The notes: generated by a model not told the origin, from the letters alone. Positions 8,515 to 18,694 are shown, numbered from the stretch's first letter. The stretch: 64,000 bases of DNA from Candidatus Bandiella woodruffii (GCF_034359465.1 NZ_CP110820.1:984501-1048500); one strand, 5' to 3'. Made by a program: numbers and translations.

Positions 8515-9905
8515 GCAAAATCTTATCCCAAAATGATACAATTTATGCCTTATCTACTTGTTACGGAAAGGCTGGGGTAGCTATTGTCAGAATCTCTGGC
8601 CCCGAGGCTTTGCGAGTTCTGCATGACATGCAATTTGCAAAGCGAATAGTGCCTAGAATGGCTACTTTGGGCAAATTATATGACTGCTTAAGCTCAGAAC
8701 TTGTTGACGAAGCAATTGTTATATACTTCCCTAAAACCAGCAGCTATACAGGCGAAGACGTGGTGGAACTTCAAATTCACGGTGGTATTGCTGTAATTAA
8801 CAAGATCATCTCGATTCTTAGTTCGCTAAACTACTTGCGTCTGGCTCGTAATGGCGAATTCACTAGAATAGCTTTGGAAAATGATAAGATTTCTTTGGCG
8901 AAAGCGGAGTCGTTAATTGAGCTTATAAATTCGGAAACCGAACATCAAAGGAAGGTTGCGATCAGGCACTATAATGGAGACCTAGAAGAAATGTACATTC
9001 GTTGGAGAAAGCTAATTGTCGGACTGTTGTCTATAGCCGAGGCTTATATCGACTTCCCGGATGACATGCTGACTTTGGGGGAGTTGAATAAGCTTGACCA
9101 AGATATCGAATCTTTGCTGGCTGAATTGCAAAGTAATATAGCATTTTTTGATAAAGCAAATGCGTTAATGAGCGGTATCACCATTTCTATTATAGGTGCT
9201 ACTAATGTTGGTAAATCAACGTTGATGAATATCTTGTCAAAAAGCGATACATCAATTGTTTCTAACGTAGAAGGAACAACTAGGGATGTTGTTAAAACAA
9301 AGATAGAGTTGTGTGGCCTCCCTATAATAATCCAGGATACCGCTGGATTCAGAGAAACGGACGATGTTGTAGAAATAATGGGAATAGATAAAAGTAAAAA
9401 AGCAATGAGAGATGCGGATATTGTTGTGGTTATGTTGGATGTTTCGAACTTAACTGATTTGTCTATTTTTTTGCAAGTAGAGAAGTTTAAAAAAACCGAG
9501 ACATATGTTTTGGTTGTGTTGAATAAGATTGACAAAGTTGATAATTCTGATCACAGTGAATTGCAGTTGATTAAGTATCTTGACTCAATAAACTTTCGGT
9601 ACAACAACGTACTTGCCACGTCTTTAAAATTGGAGCAAGATCAGTCTGAAGTTATTAATTTGATAGAATCTGTTGCAAAAGAGTTTGTCCAATTTGGAGA
9701 TGTTAACATGATTACCAATATAAGGCATCAGAATACTTTGCAAGACTGCTCCTATCATTTGAAAAACTCTTTGTCTAAAGAGGCGTTGGAATTAAAGACA
9801 GAAGAGCTTAGATATGCAGCTAAAGAGATAGGCGGATTGCTTGGAGATATCACTATGGAAGAAGTTTTAGACGAAGTTTTTAGTAGTTTTTGTATAGGAA
9901 AATGA
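8511..9905 (+). CDS. mnmE: tRNA modification GTPase MnmE (TrmE)
   Basis: MnmE works with MnmG to install the 5-carboxymethylaminomethyl group on U34 of several tRNAs. The N-terminal formyl-THF-binding domain (about 1-120) carries GKAGVAIVRISGP, and a helical domain holds an inserted G domain: P-loop GATNVGKST, G2 GTTRDV, G3 DTAG and G4 NKID. The C-terminus ends with the catalytic CIGK (C-x-G-K). At 464 residues it is full length. It overlaps trmB by 4 bp; mnmG follows after a 144-bp gap that carries parS. Confidence 0.95.
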   Translation: MSKILSQNDTIYALSTCYGKAGVAIVRISGPEALRVLHDMQFAKRIVPRMATLGKLYDCLSSELVDEAIVIYFPKTSSYTGEDVVELQIHGGIAVINKIISILSSLNYLRLARNGEFTRIALENDKISLAKAESLIELINSETEHQRKVAIRHYNGDLEEMYIRWRKLIVGLLSIAEAYIDFPDDMLTLGELNKLDQDIESLLAELQSNIAFFDKANALMSGITISIIGATNVGKSTLMNILSKSDTSIVSNVEGTTRDVVKTKIELCGLPIIIQDTAGFRETDDVVEIMGIDKSKKAMRDADIVVVMLDVSNLTDLSIFLQVEKFKKTETYVLVVLNKIDKVDNSDHSELQLIKYLDSINFRYNNVLATSLKLEQDQSEVINLIESVAKEFVQFGDVNMITNIRHQNTLQDCSYHLKNSLSKEALELKTEELRYAAKEIGGLLGDITMEEVLDEVFSSFCIGK

Positions 9906-10021
9906 TATAATCTCTATCATAAATATACTCCACTTGCATTGCAAGTAATTGCGTCAGTTGTTTTGAAAATTTATATCGCAAAACAGCTAACATAAGTCTT
10001 GTTTGATATGGATGTTGGAAT

Positions 10022-10037
10022 TGTTTCACGTGAAACA
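10022..10037. promoter_or_regulatory. parS centromere-like site
   Basis: The 16-bp perfect palindrome TGTTTCACGTGAAACA is identical to the well-known chromosomal parS consensus of Caulobacter and close to that of Bacillus. It sits 12 bp upstream of mnmG and less than 3 kb from parA and parB, the usual location. It should be the loading site of the ParB clamp. No second full match was noticed in the window. Confidence 0.93.
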
Positions 10038-10049
10038 TAAAAGCTTGAT

Positions 10050-11864
10050 ATGATGAAAAAATATGATGTTATAGTTATCGGCGGAGGTCATGCTGGTTGT
10101 GAAGCTGCTGCTGCAGCTGCAAGAATAGGAGCGAAAACCTGCTTGATTACAAAAGATGTAAACAATCTAGGAGAGTTGTCTTGTAATCCATCTATAGGTG
10201 GGGTAGCAAAGGGTATAATAGTAAGGGAGATAGATGCTTTAGATGGGCTTATGGGCAGCGTGATAGATATGTCTGGCATCCATTTTAAGGTGTTAAACGA
10301 AAGTAAAGGGCCTGCGGTTTGGGGGCCCCGAGCTCAGGCAGATAGGGTTTTGTACAAAAAATTTATGCAGAGTGCTCTATTGAATTATCAGAATCTGGAA
10401 TTGCTCTATGGGACGGTGGAAGATTTGCTGATCTCTGGAGAAAAAGCAGAAGGAGTTGTCTGTAATGGGGTTAGTATATATGCGCGATCGGTTGTTATAA
10501 CTTCTGGGACTTTCTTAAATGGAATGATTCATATAGGCAAAGAAAAATATGAAGGTGGAAGATTTGGTGAAAAATCGATTACAGCTTTAGCAGCAAAGCT
10601 AAGAGAATTAAACTTCAATATTGGCAGGTTAAAAACTGGCACTCCAGCAAGATTAAAGAAAGATTCTATCAATTGGGATGTTTTAGAAAAACAGTTAGGC
10701 GATAAAGCGCCACAGCCGTTTTCTGAGCTGACTGATAAGATATTGCAAGAGCAAATCCCTTGCTATATAACGTATACAAATGAAGAAACGCACCAAATAA
10801 TTCATAGCAACATAAAATCTTCTGCGATATATTGTGGTGCTATAACGGCACAGGGGCCTAGATATTGCCCATCTATTGAGGACAAAGTAGTGCGATTTAA
10901 AGACAAGTTGAGGCATCAAGTGTTTTTGGAGCCTGAAGGGCTCAGGAGCGACTTGATTTATCCAAACGGCATATCTACGTCGCTACCTCAAGAAGTTCAG
11001 ATGAAATTTATACGTACAATTAAAGGGTTGGAGAGAGCTGAGTTAGCAAGATTTGGTTATGCTATAGAATATGATTACATAGACCCGCAGGAATTAAAAG
11101 AGACTTTAGAGGCTAAAAAAATCAAAAACTTGTTTTTTGCAGGGCAAATTAATGGTACGACAGGTTATGAAGAAGCCGCAGGGCAGGGTTTGATTGCTGG
11201 GGCAAATGCTGCTTTAATTTTAAGATCTCAGCAGCTAGTTTTATCGCGCGACAACTCATATATAGGGGTGATGATCAATGACTTAGTTAATTTTGGAACG
11301 CAAGAACCTTATAGAATGATGACTTCAAGAGCGGAGTATAGAATTAAGCTAAGATCGGATAATGCACCAGAAAGACTAACTTCACTAGCTGCGGAGCTAG
11401 GACTTATCTCTAGCAAAAGGTTGGATAAATTAAAAGAGGTGCGCTTAAACAAAACGCGGCTGGAAGAGTTTCTAAGAACGAAAAAATTTGAGGGTAGATA
11501 TGCCAATGCTTTCCAATGGTTGTCGCATGTGAACCCTAGTTTTCAGGGGTTAGAGTCTATGGTTCCGGAAATAAAAAATGAAGACACTAGAGTGGTGATA
11601 AAAATTATTGCTGAACAACTGTATAAAGATTACGAGGCACGGCTTGCCAAAGACGTTGAGATATTGCAAAGCGATAAAAAGTTGTCAATTCCGCAAAATA
11701 TAAATTTTCATGAGATAAAAGGGCTTTCAAACGAGATAAAAGCCAAGCTCATAAAATTTGCTCCAAGTACATTAGCTGATGCAAAAAGAATTCAAGGTAT
11801 GACGCCAGCTGCTTTGATTGCAATTACGGTATATCTGAAAAAGTTTAACCAAAAGCTTGCTTGA
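10050..11864 (+). CDS. mnmG: tRNA uridine-5-carboxymethylaminomethyl modification enzyme MnmG (GidA)
   Basis: MnmG is the FAD and NADH-dependent partner of MnmE in U34 modification. The 604-residue protein opens with the FAD Rossmann motif [10 protein letters not shown], then the conserved LSCNPSIGG block, [20 protein letters not shown] and the second signature [18 protein letters not shown] near residue 366. The helical C-terminal domain is present. Either of two adjacent ATG codons (10050, 10053) could start it. It is followed by parA after 3 bp; the rsmG gene found between them in many bacteria is absent here. Confidence 0.95.
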   Translation: MMKKYDVIVIGGGHAGCEAAAAAARIGAKTCLITKDVNNLGELSCNPSIGGVAKGIIVREIDALDGLMGSVIDMSGIHFKVLNESKGPAVWGPRAQADRVLYKKFMQSALLNYQNLELLYGTVEDLLISGEKAEGVVCNGVSIYARSVVITSGTFLNGMIHIGKEKYEGGRFGEKSITALAAKLRELNFNIGRLKTGTPARLKKDSINWDVLEKQLGDKAPQPFSELTDKILQEQIPCYITYTNEETHQIIHSNIKSSAIYCGAITAQGPRYCPSIEDKVVRFKDKLRHQVFLEPEGLRSDLIYPNGISTSLPQEVQMKFIRTIKGLERAELARFGYAIEYDYIDPQELKETLEAKKIKNLFFAGQINGTTGYEEAAGQGLIAGANAALILRSQQLVLSRDNSYIGVMINDLVNFGTQEPYRMMTSRAEYRIKLRSDNAPERLTSLAAELGLISSKRLDKLKEVRLNKTRLEEFLRTKKFEGRYANAFQWLSHVNPSFQGLESMVPEIKNEDTRVVIKIIAEQLYKDYEARLAKDVEILQSDKKLSIPQNINFHEIKGLSNEIKAKLIKFAPSTLADAKRIQGMTPAALIAITVYLKKFNQKLA

Positions 11865-11867
11865 TAT

Positions 11868-12653
11868 ATGAAGAAAATAACGAAAATTATCTCGATAATA
11901 AACCAAAAGGGCGGTGTTGGTAAAACAACTACCTCGATAAACCTACCAGCTGCACTTAGCATGTTTAATAAAAAAATGCTATTAATAGACTTTGACCCAC
12001 AAGGTAACTTAAGTACAGGGATAGGTGTTAATGAGCAAGATCAAGAAAACACCATATATTCTATATTAACTAGTGCAAATGAAGATATTAACAACGTAAT
12101 AAAAAAAACTTTAGTGCCGAATATCGAAATTATCGCTGCAAACCAGGATTTAGCAGTTTTTGATATAGAAGTGGTCAATATTAAAGATAAAGAATATTTG
12201 TTGCATACTAAATTGAAAGAAATCCAGGGGAAGTATGACTACGTTTTTATAGATTGCGCTCCTTCGTTAAGTCAATTAACAATCAATGCTTTAACTGCTT
12301 CAGATGCTGTATTAATACCATTGCAATGCGAATTTTTTGCACTTGAAGGTGTTGCTAATATTTTGAAGATAATTGACTCTGTAAAAGCTAATTTAAATCC
12401 AAATTTAAGTATAGAGGGAATACTGTTGACGATGTATGACAGGAGAAATAGGTTGTGTAAAGAAATTGTTGAGGATGTTAGAAAAAATTTTGGCGCTATT
12501 GTATATGATCAGGTGATCCCAAGAAATATAAAATTGTCTGAGGCAAGCTCATATGGGAAGCCTGTGATTTTATATGATAGTAACTGTTCAGGTTCAATTG
12601 CATATATGTTGCTAGCTCAAGAAATGCTAGCTAAGCAAGTATATATACAGTGA
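11868..12653 (+). CDS. parA: chromosome partitioning ATPase ParA (Soj)
   Basis: ParA is the deviant Walker ATPase that forms a nucleoid gradient pulling ParB-parS complexes apart. The 261-residue protein has the deviant Walker A KGGVGKTT at residues 14-21, switch I IDFDPQGN and Walker B VFIDCAPSL. The lack of an N-terminal DNA-binding extension makes it the small chromosomal (type Ib/Soj) form. It lies 3 bp after mnmG and upstream of parB, with parS nearby. Confidence 0.95.
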   Translation: MKKITKIISIINQKGGVGKTTTSINLPAALSMFNKKMLLIDFDPQGNLSTGIGVNEQDQENTIYSILTSANEDINNVIKKTLVPNIEIIAANQDLAVFDIEVVNIKDKEYLLHTKLKEIQGKYDYVFIDCAPSLSQLTINALTASDAVLIPLQCEFFALEGVANILKIIDSVKANLNPNLSIEGILLTMYDRRNRLCKEIVEDVRKNFGAIVYDQVIPRNIKLSEASSYGKPVILYDSNCSGSIAYMLLAQEMLAKQVYIQ

Positions 12654-12739
12654 TATGAAAAAGAATAGGTTTACTATCAGCGGCGGTTTATTTTATGCTC
12701 ATATTCAAATCTCTCAAGCTATCCTGGGTTTATTTATGT

Positions 12740-12745
12740 TATAAT
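12740..12745 (+). promoter_or_regulatory. candidate -10 box for parB
   Basis: A perfect TATAAT lies in the 132-bp gap between parA and the likely parB start at 12786. It overlaps the upstream in-frame ATG at 12744, which argues against that ATG as the start. No good -35 match is visible. Confidence 0.35.
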
Positions 12746-12785
12746 GGAATTTTATGATGAACACTTATTTGCAACGGTTAATTAT

Positions 12786-13667
12786 ATGACAAAACATGAA
12801 TTCAAGGCTTTAGGGAAAGGTTTGGCTTCCTTAATACCCAACAAATCTTCGATTACTTCTAGTTCTGCAACAAATTTTATACAAGAAGGGTTTGAGGTAG
12901 AGCTGGACAGGATTGTCCGAAATGAGAATCAGCCTAGAAAAAGCTTTAGAGATGAAGATATCTCTGAGCTGGCAGAATCTATTAAAACACATGGTGTGTT
13001 GCAGCCCATATTGGTTAACGCAATGGATACGGGCAACTACCAAATTATAGCTGGAGAGAGAAGATGGCGCGCTTCTAAACTTGCTGGTCTTAAAACAATG
13101 CCTGTAATTATCAAAAATTTCACAGACAAAGAGAATATTGAGATTTCTTTGATAGAAAATATACAGAGGGAAGATTTGAGCCCTCTTGAAGAAGCTGATG
13201 TATACGAAAAATTGATTGAAGATCACGGCTATACCCAAGAAAAACTTGCAGAGAAAATAGGTAAAAGTAGAAGTTATATTGCAAACCTTGTCAGGTTATT
13301 AAAGTTGCCTGAAAGATTTAAAGAGTTACTAGCTAAGGATAAGTTATCTGCAGGACACGCAAGGTTGCTTATCAATTGCAAAAGTCCTGATGATCTTGTA
13401 AAAAGCATTCAAGAAAATAACTTAAGTGTACGTGAAGCTGAAAAAATTGTTAATAGTAAGCGACCATTGAAGACTATAGATGATTATAAAGGCCTTAAAG
13501 ACCCAGATTTAATAAGGCTAGAGAAAAAAATAGAGCAGAAAATAAAATTAAAAACAAAGATAACAATTAGGGAAAAAGATGGTAGTATTACCATCAACTT
13601 CAATACTATGGACGAATTTGACTATTTGATTGCAGTTTTGTGTGAAGACGTACAACTAAAGTTTTAA
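12786..13667 (+). CDS. parB: chromosome partitioning protein ParB
   Basis: ParB is the CTP-dependent clamp that loads at parS and spreads. The protein begins MTKHEFKALGKGLASLI, the usual N-terminal box contacting ParA, then has the CTP-binding GERRWRASK motif, the helix-turn-helix region YTQEKLAEKIGKSRSYIANL, and a C-terminal dimerisation domain. With the start at 12786 it is 293 residues. An in-frame ATG at 12744 would add 14 residues not typical of the family, and a TATAAT overlaps it. The perfect parS at 10022 is the expected target. Confidence 0.93.
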   Translation: MTKHEFKALGKGLASLIPNKSSITSSSATNFIQEGFEVELDRIVRNENQPRKSFRDEDISELAESIKTHGVLQPILVNAMDTGNYQIIAGERRWRASKLAGLKTMPVIIKNFTDKENIEISLIENIQREDLSPLEEADVYEKLIEDHGYTQEKLAEKIGKSRSYIANLVRLLKLPERFKELLAKDKLSAGHARLLINCKSPDDLVKSIQENNLSVREAEKIVNSKRPLKTIDDYKGLKDPDLIRLEKKIEQKIKLKTKITIREKDGSITINFNTMDEFDYLIAVLCEDVQLKF

Positions 13668-13684
13668 TAAAATTATATTATAGC

Positions 13685-14443
13685 ATGAGAAATATAGAAA
13701 AAATGCCTGTCAAGAAGTTTGTGGAATCTGATGTGGTTAACATGGCAGACGTGCAAATGAATGTCGTTGCGAACAAGTCTTTTTCAGCGCTGGATATGTT
13801 TATGCAAGCTGATATTTTTGTTCAGCTTATAATGCTCCTGTTGGTTGCTATGTCGATTTATTCTTGGGCGATTGCCATCGACAAAATCTTTCTACTTAAA
13901 TCAGTGAATAGAGAATATTTATTATTTAATAAGTTGCTGCAAGATAATCACTACGATGTTAGAGCTATTGAGCAAAAACATTTTTCTTTGATAAAGAAAA
14001 TGAACATTTTTGGAGACATTATATTCATTATCTATAATCGCCTGTATGTCGCATCTCCCAATAGTCTTCATGCTAATGACTCACTACAATCTGCAAAAAA
14101 TGAATTGTTGCAAGACGTTGAGCTAAAAATACAGGAGATAAATGAGCAAATGGAAAGTAAATTATATTTGTTAGGAACCATTTCTAGTTCTGCCCCATTT
14201 ATTGGATTACTTGGCACAGTTTGGGGGATTATGAATAGCTTCCAATCAATCGTATTTATGAAAAACGCAAGCATAGCTGCAGTTGCTCCAGGTATAGCTG
14301 AAGCTTTGTTGGCGACGGCTTTGGGGCTGGTTGTTGCAATTCCCGCGCTAATTTTTAATAATAAATTTTACAGCAGTCTTGAGTCATTAGACGCCAAGTT
14401 AAATGTTGTTTTTAATAGGTTGCTAACCAGACTAAAAGTATAA
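13685..14443 (+). CDS. tolQ: TolQ, proton channel subunit of the Tol-Pal system
   Basis: TolQ belongs to the MotA/TolQ/ExbB channel family and energises outer-membrane invagination with TolR. The 252-residue protein has an N-terminal membrane segment (FVQLIMLLLVAMSIYSWAIAI), a cytoplasmic loop, and two C-terminal membrane segments, with the conserved APFIGLLGTVWGIMNSFQ and AEALLATALGLVVAIPA blocks. It is followed by tolR (12 bp) and tolA (6 bp). ExbB is the alternative name for the family, but the tolR-tolA order favours Tol. Confidence 0.9.
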   Translation: MRNIEKMPVKKFVESDVVNMADVQMNVVANKSFSALDMFMQADIFVQLIMLLLVAMSIYSWAIAIDKIFLLKSVNREYLLFNKLLQDNHYDVRAIEQKHFSLIKKMNIFGDIIFIIYNRLYVASPNSLHANDSLQSAKNELLQDVELKIQEINEQMESKLYLLGTISSSAPFIGLLGTVWGIMNSFQSIVFMKNASIAAVAPGIAEALLATALGLVVAIPALIFNNKFYSSLESLDAKLNVVFNRLLTRLKV

Positions 14444-14455
14444 TCCCCTAATATT

Positions 14456-14875
14456 ATGCAAAAATACTTTTATACACATAATAAAAGACGTAAATATAAG
14501 ATTAAATCTGAGATTAACGTTACTCCTTTTGTTGATGTGATGTTAGTTTTGTTAATCATCTTCATGCTAACATCGCATATGGTTACTAGTGGAATAGATA
14601 TAGACTTACCAACCTCTGGAGAAAGTTTTACTAAGAAAGAAGAATACATTAACATTAGCATCAATAAAAAGTCAGAAATATACTTACAGGAAAGTGTGGT
14701 GGCAAAAGAAGAATTGGTGAAAAAAATAGCAGCTCTACTAAAAGAAAAGCCCAAGACACAGATTTTGTTAAATGCAGATAAAGAAGCCAATTATGGTGAA
14801 GTAATTAATATTTTTAGTACATTAAGGCAAGCTTCTATCCATAATGTCACATTAATAACAGAGGAACAGTACTGA
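14456..14875 (+). CDS. tolR: TolR, ExbD/TolR family
   Basis: TolR has a single membrane helix with a periplasmic domain and forms the TolQ5-TolR2 motor. The 139-residue protein shows the family signature EINVTPFVDVMLVLLIIFML, whose aspartate carries protons, followed by a typical periplasmic ferredoxin-like domain. Length is normal. It is 6 bp from tolA. Confidence 0.92.
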   Translation: MQKYFYTHNKRRKYKIKSEINVTPFVDVMLVLLIIFMLTSHMVTSGIDIDLPTSGESFTKKEEYINISINKKSEIYLQESVVAKEELVKKIAALLKEKPKTQILLNADKEANYGEVINIFSTLRQASIHNVTLITEEQY

Positions 14876-14881
14876 GTCCTG

Positions 14882-15736
14882 ATGAAAAAAAGTGTTTTAT
14901 TTTCCGTAGTTTTACATGTGGTAATAACGTTGATGTTATTGCTCAATTTTCAAAATTTGAAAAAGCCTAAGAAAATCAGTAGCCAACAATTCTCAGTAAA
15001 AATTATTGGGAAACAAAAAAATCCTAATGAGCGTGTAGTACAAAAACCGATTGTAAAAGAAGAAAAACTTGAACCGGTAGCTTCAAGGCAAGTAAATCAA
15101 GTAGATAAAAAAGAGGGGGCTATAGAAAAAAAAAGTGCAAAAGCGCCAAGTAAAGAAGAGGTAAAAGCAGAAACAAAAAAAGTAATAGAGGTAACAAAGT
15201 CAAAAGTCAAAAAAGAAAGTACTAAACCTGAAGTTAAGAAAGTGGAGGAAAAAATAGAGAAAAAAGATTCTAGGCCTGAGGAGAAGAAACCAAAGAAGGG
15301 GGAGCGAAGTGATGAACAGAAAAAAAAGCCACAACAAAAGCCAAAAGTGACTACAGAAGAAAATAAAGCTCAGGTAGATGTTTTTGCCCAATCACTTGGA
15401 GAGATATCAGATAATGCTACAAGTTTTACAGCTAAAATAGCTAACTTAGTTGACGATGACCTGGCTATCATAAAAAATCAAGTTTCACGTAACTGGATAA
15501 AAAGCGCATGTATTGGTGCTGAAAATACAGAGATAGTACTAGAGATGCGAATCAACAATAACTGTGATATCATCGCTACTAATATTGACATGGCAAAGTA
15601 TATTCAATCTCAAGAAACTTTGGCTTGTGCAAATAGTGCGCTTAGAGCTGCCCAGCAAATTGAAAAACTAGAGTTAAAAACAGAGAAGTGCAAAGAAATT
15701 GGTAGTGAGCTTATAGTTCTGCGGTTTAATCCATAA
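14882..15736 (+). CDS. tolA: TolA-like periplasm-spanning protein
   Basis: TolA links the TolQR motor to TolB-Pal at the outer membrane. The 284-residue protein has one N-terminal membrane helix (LFSVVLHVVITLMLLLNF), a long Lys/Glu-rich helical stretch (about 40-165), and a C-terminal domain (about 185-284) containing LVDDDLAIIKNQVSRNWI and two conserved cysteines typical of TolA/TonB_C domains. It is third in the tolQRA run. tolB and pal, which normally follow, are not here: an IS1 element begins 25 bp after the stop. Confidence 0.85.
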   Translation: MKKSVLFSVVLHVVITLMLLLNFQNLKKPKKISSQQFSVKIIGKQKNPNERVVQKPIVKEEKLEPVASRQVNQVDKKEGAIEKKSAKAPSKEEVKAETKKVIEVTKSKVKKESTKPEVKKVEEKIEKKDSRPEEKKPKKGERSDEQKKKPQQKPKVTTEENKAQVDVFAQSLGEISDNATSFTAKIANLVDDDLAIIKNQVSRNWIKSACIGAENTEIVLEMRINNNCDIIATNIDMAKYIQSQETLACANSALRAAQQIEKLELKTEKCKEIGSELIVLRFNP

Positions 15737-15761
15737 AGTTAACGCGGTATACCTCGAGTAG

Positions 15762-16477
15762 GGAGTGTTGCCATAAGATAGATAAGATGCTAAAATGAAT
15801 ATAGCGAGCAACAAAGAAAATAGAAATATGAATACAGAGTGTAAAAAATGCAGTAGCAGTAAATACGTTAAGAATGGTAATATTAGGGGTATGCAAAGGT
15901 ATAAATGCAAAGAGTGTGGATGTAATTTTACAAACACTAAATTAAGAGGCTGTTCGCCAGAGATGAAGGCTCTGGCAGTGTTATTGTACAGCATGGGAAA
16001 AAGTAGCTTTAGATGGCTAGGGAAATTATTTAAAGTAGCTCATACTAGCGTATATAAGTGGATAATACTGTATGCTAAAAAGATACCAAGACCAACAGTG
16101 CCGGAAGAATTGAGAGAAGTTGAAATAGATGAGATGTGGCATTTTGTAGATTCAAAAAAACAAATTATGGATATGGAAAGCCTATAGTAGGGAGCTCAAG
16201 AGAGTTGTTGCCTGGGTGGTTGGTAAGCGTAACGTTACAACCTTTAGAAAATTGTGGAAAATCATAAGTAGAGATAATTGCAGTTATTACACAGACGATT
16301 GGTCTGTTTATTCAGAGGTTATACCTCGCCATCAACATGTTGTTGGCAAACAACATACACTCTCAATTGAGTCCAATAACTCAAACACAAGGCACAGAAT
16401 TGCAAGAATGACCAGAAAAACAAAGGTAGTTTCAAAATCTGAAGAAGTTGTCGATCTTACGATTAAGCTCTGGGTAC
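15762..16477 (+). mobile_element. IS1-a element, 3'-truncated
   Basis: The left end GGAGTGTTGCCATAAGATAG matches the complete IS1-a copies at 38130-38912 and 57033-57816. The right end is missing because an IS6-B element begins at 16478, exactly where the IS1 sequence stops. The frameshift run here has seven A residues, not the eight of the 57-kb copy, so the usual -1 slip would not join the two reading frames. Confidence 0.85.
15795..16477 (+). pseudogene. IS1-a transposase, broken
   Basis: The first frame (15795-16187) encodes the InsA-like part with a zinc-finger pair CKKCSSSKY and CKECGCNF and a helix-turn-helix; the second frame encodes the DDE part with YYTDDWSVY and the IARMTRKTK block. 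The reading frames separate at the A7 run near 16153. The last ~24 residues are missing because of the IS6-B junction. Confidence 0.8.
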
Positions 16478-16861
16478 GGCACCGTCAAGTTAATGGAGGT
16501 AAGGGCGTGACAGAGCATCTTTTTGAAAATTATGCAGCAGCTATGGATTGAGCGGCGTGATCCCAAATAGATTTAGCTTCGAAAAACATTTCTTTTTGCT
16601 TGCTAGAACTGTTAATATACCTGCCCACATCTACTGAAAATATGTTCCTTATTTTTCCCATCAAAGAAAGAGTTTGCTGTACCCCAGAAGGAGATTTGAA
16701 TTTTATTAGGCATTTCTCTTTCCTGCGTGTTGGTTGGTGTGCATTTTCAACCCTATTATTTAATCCTTTATGGCGCCTATGCTCTGTTTTAGGGCACATT
16801 TCTTTTATAGGTTTGGTATAGCTTTTTAATTTATCTGTCACGATTACTCTGGGTACTGGAT
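16478..16861 (-). mobile_element. IS6-B element, partial (transposase C-terminal half)
   Basis: It begins with the IS6-B inverted repeat GGCACCGTCAAGTTAA at 16478-16493, inside IS1-a, and matches full 853-bp copies at 23430 and 49780. The match ends abruptly at 16861, and the next base is the first of a group II intron (GTGCGCC). The minus-strand transposase fragment encodes VPRVIVTDKLKSYTK through the C-terminus. Confidence 0.85.
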
Positions 16862-17287
16862 GTGCGCCGGGCATGATGTAAGAGCAAAGGGTTCAAGTCC
16901 CTTATGGGCTGAGATAGAGCGGTCCATTAGCTGAGGCAAGGTTAACTTCGTGAGGAGTTGGCTGAAGGAAGCTGACGGCAAAGTAAGGCTGAAACGAACA
17001 GAAACTTGGTAGTAGGCCGTTATAACTGGGCAACCTAGCATTAACTGGAATAGCCCGCCTCTATGCGGAAGTGTATAGCGGTAAACCAAGTTCAGCCTTA
17101 TGGAGGTCTTGCATCTTACCCCGGGAGGCCTTTTATCTAGCTTGAGTATAAGCTACTTTGCTAGCAATAGTAGAGGACAGGATAAAAGGAGTCAGCAGAA
17201 GGCATAGTACTTAAGAGAATCGGTACCTCTCTTGAGGAAGGCCTGAATTAGATTTGTTAGGTACTGGAATTTTAATTTTGGAGTTAT

Positions 17288-18694
17288 ATGGTAGCAAAAG
17301 ATAGCAATACCATCCACGGATCAAATAGTGAAGGCAGTACTGGAGCTGTTGATCATGAGGCGCATAGAGTAACTTCAGCAATTAGAATACCCCAGGACCT
17401 TGCAAAAGATGTAATTGGGGATGTAGTTAAAACTGCAAATCTCAAAAGTGCCTTTAAAGCAGTAAAACGCAATAAAGGTGCACCTGGTATCGATAAAAGA
17501 ACTATCAATGAAGTACAAGAGTCCTTAGATGAGATTATCCAAGAGCTCCAATCTTCAGTTATCAACGGCAAATATACTCCTTCCTGTGTTAGAGGAGTAC
17601 AAATACCCAAGCCTAATGGTAAAACCCGTTTGCTTGGCATACCTACAGTAATTGATAGAATGGTGCAGCAAGCTATAGTTCAAGTTTTATCACCTTTGTT
17701 TGATCCACACTTTTCGGACAATAGCTATGGATTTAGACCTAAGCGTTCTGCGCAAGGCGCTATGTCCAAAGCTAAAGAATTTGTAAAGTCTGGTAAATCA
17801 TGGGTGGTGGATATGGACATAGAAGCTTTCTTTGATAACGTCAATCATGACATTTTAATGTCTCTAATTGCACGCTCTATCTCTGATAAGAAGCTCTTAA
17901 AGCTGATTAGATCGTTCTTAAACGCAGGCATGATGCAAAATGGCTTAATGAGCAAGAGAGACCTAGGGACCCCACAGGGTGGACCGCTCTCCCCTCTTCT
18001 AAGCAATATCTTGCTTCATGAACTTGATAGAGAGCTTCATTTACGTAAGCACTCTTTCGTCAGATACGCTGATGATTGTAACATTTATGTTACTTCTAAG
18101 AATGCTGCACAGAGAGTACTTACATCTATAACGAAGTTTCTTAACAGTAAGCTCAAACTTAAAGTTAATCTTACTAAAAGTGCTACTAGCTCTGTTCAAG
18201 ACCGTAAATTCCTTGGATTTACATTGTTAACAGATGGCTCTGCTATTATTGCTAGAGAATCTATATCTCTCTTCAAAGATAAGGTTCGCCTTATCACCAA
18301 AAGAAGTAGAGGTGTTAAATTTGATACAATAATCAGAGAGTTAAATCAAGCTACGAGAGGCTGGTTTCACTATTTTAAGTGTTCCGACTTTCCAAAGCCT
18401 CTGTGGCATCTGGACGGTTGGATTAGAAGGCGTCTTCGTTCTTACAGGATAAAACAGCGTAAAAGAAAATTCTCGATCAAAACTTTTCTAACTGCTCATG
18501 GTGTATCTCAGCGATCTAGCTGGTCACTTGCTTGCTCTAGAAAAGGTTGGTGGAGAAAATCTCTATCTCATGCTGCTCACCAGGCTCTCAATTTAAAGTA
18601 TTTTGAGAGGAACAACCTATTTTCCATGTATACATCTTTTGTTAAACACAAATCTGAAACCGCCGTATGCGACATCGCTTGTACGGTGGTGTGA
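17288..18694 (+). CDS. ltrA: group II intron reverse transcriptase/maturase
   Basis: The 468-residue protein folds intron RNA for splicing and copies it for retrohoming. The reverse transcriptase fingers and palm carry GAPGIDKRT (RT-0/1), IPKPNGKTRLLGIP, YGFRPKRSA, DMDIEAFFDNV, GTPQGGPLSPLL and the active site FVRYADD at about 258-264. The maturase (X) domain TRGWFHYFKCSDFPKPLWHLDGW follows. No HNH endonuclease domain is visible, so it should use nicked or replicating DNA as primer source. The last 13 codons run into domain V. It appears intact. Confidence 0.92.
   Translation: MVAKDSNTIHGSNSEGSTGAVDHEAHRVTSAIRIPQDLAKDVIGDVVKTANLKSAFKAVKRNKGAPGIDKRTINEVQESLDEIIQELQSSVINGKYTPSCVRGVQIPKPNGKTRLLGIPTVIDRMVQQAIVQVLSPLFDPHFSDNSYGFRPKRSAQGAMSKAKEFVKSGKSWVVDMDIEAFFDNVNHDILMSLIARSISDKKLLKLIRSFLNAGMMQNGLMSKRDLGTPQGGPLSPLLSNILLHELDRELHLRKHSFVRYADDCNIYVTSKNAAQRVLTSITKFLNSKLKLKVNLTKSATSSVQDRKFLGFTLLTDGSAIIARESISLFKDKVRLITKRSRGVKFDTIIRELNQATRGWFHYFKCSDFPKPLWHLDGWIRRRLRSYRIKQRKRKFSIKTFLTAHGVSQRSSWSLACSRKGWWRKSLSHAAHQALNLKYFERNNLFSMYTSFVKHKSETAVCDIACTVV

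Noticed and set aside
15484-15499. Second parS-like site (GTTTCACGTAAC)
   Set aside because: Only half of the palindrome matches and it is inside tolA coding sequence.
16880-16910. T-arm-like sequence GGGTTCAAGTCCC suggesting a tRNA
   Set aside because: No acceptor, D-arm or anticodon arm fits around it, and it lies in the structured 5' part of the group II intron.
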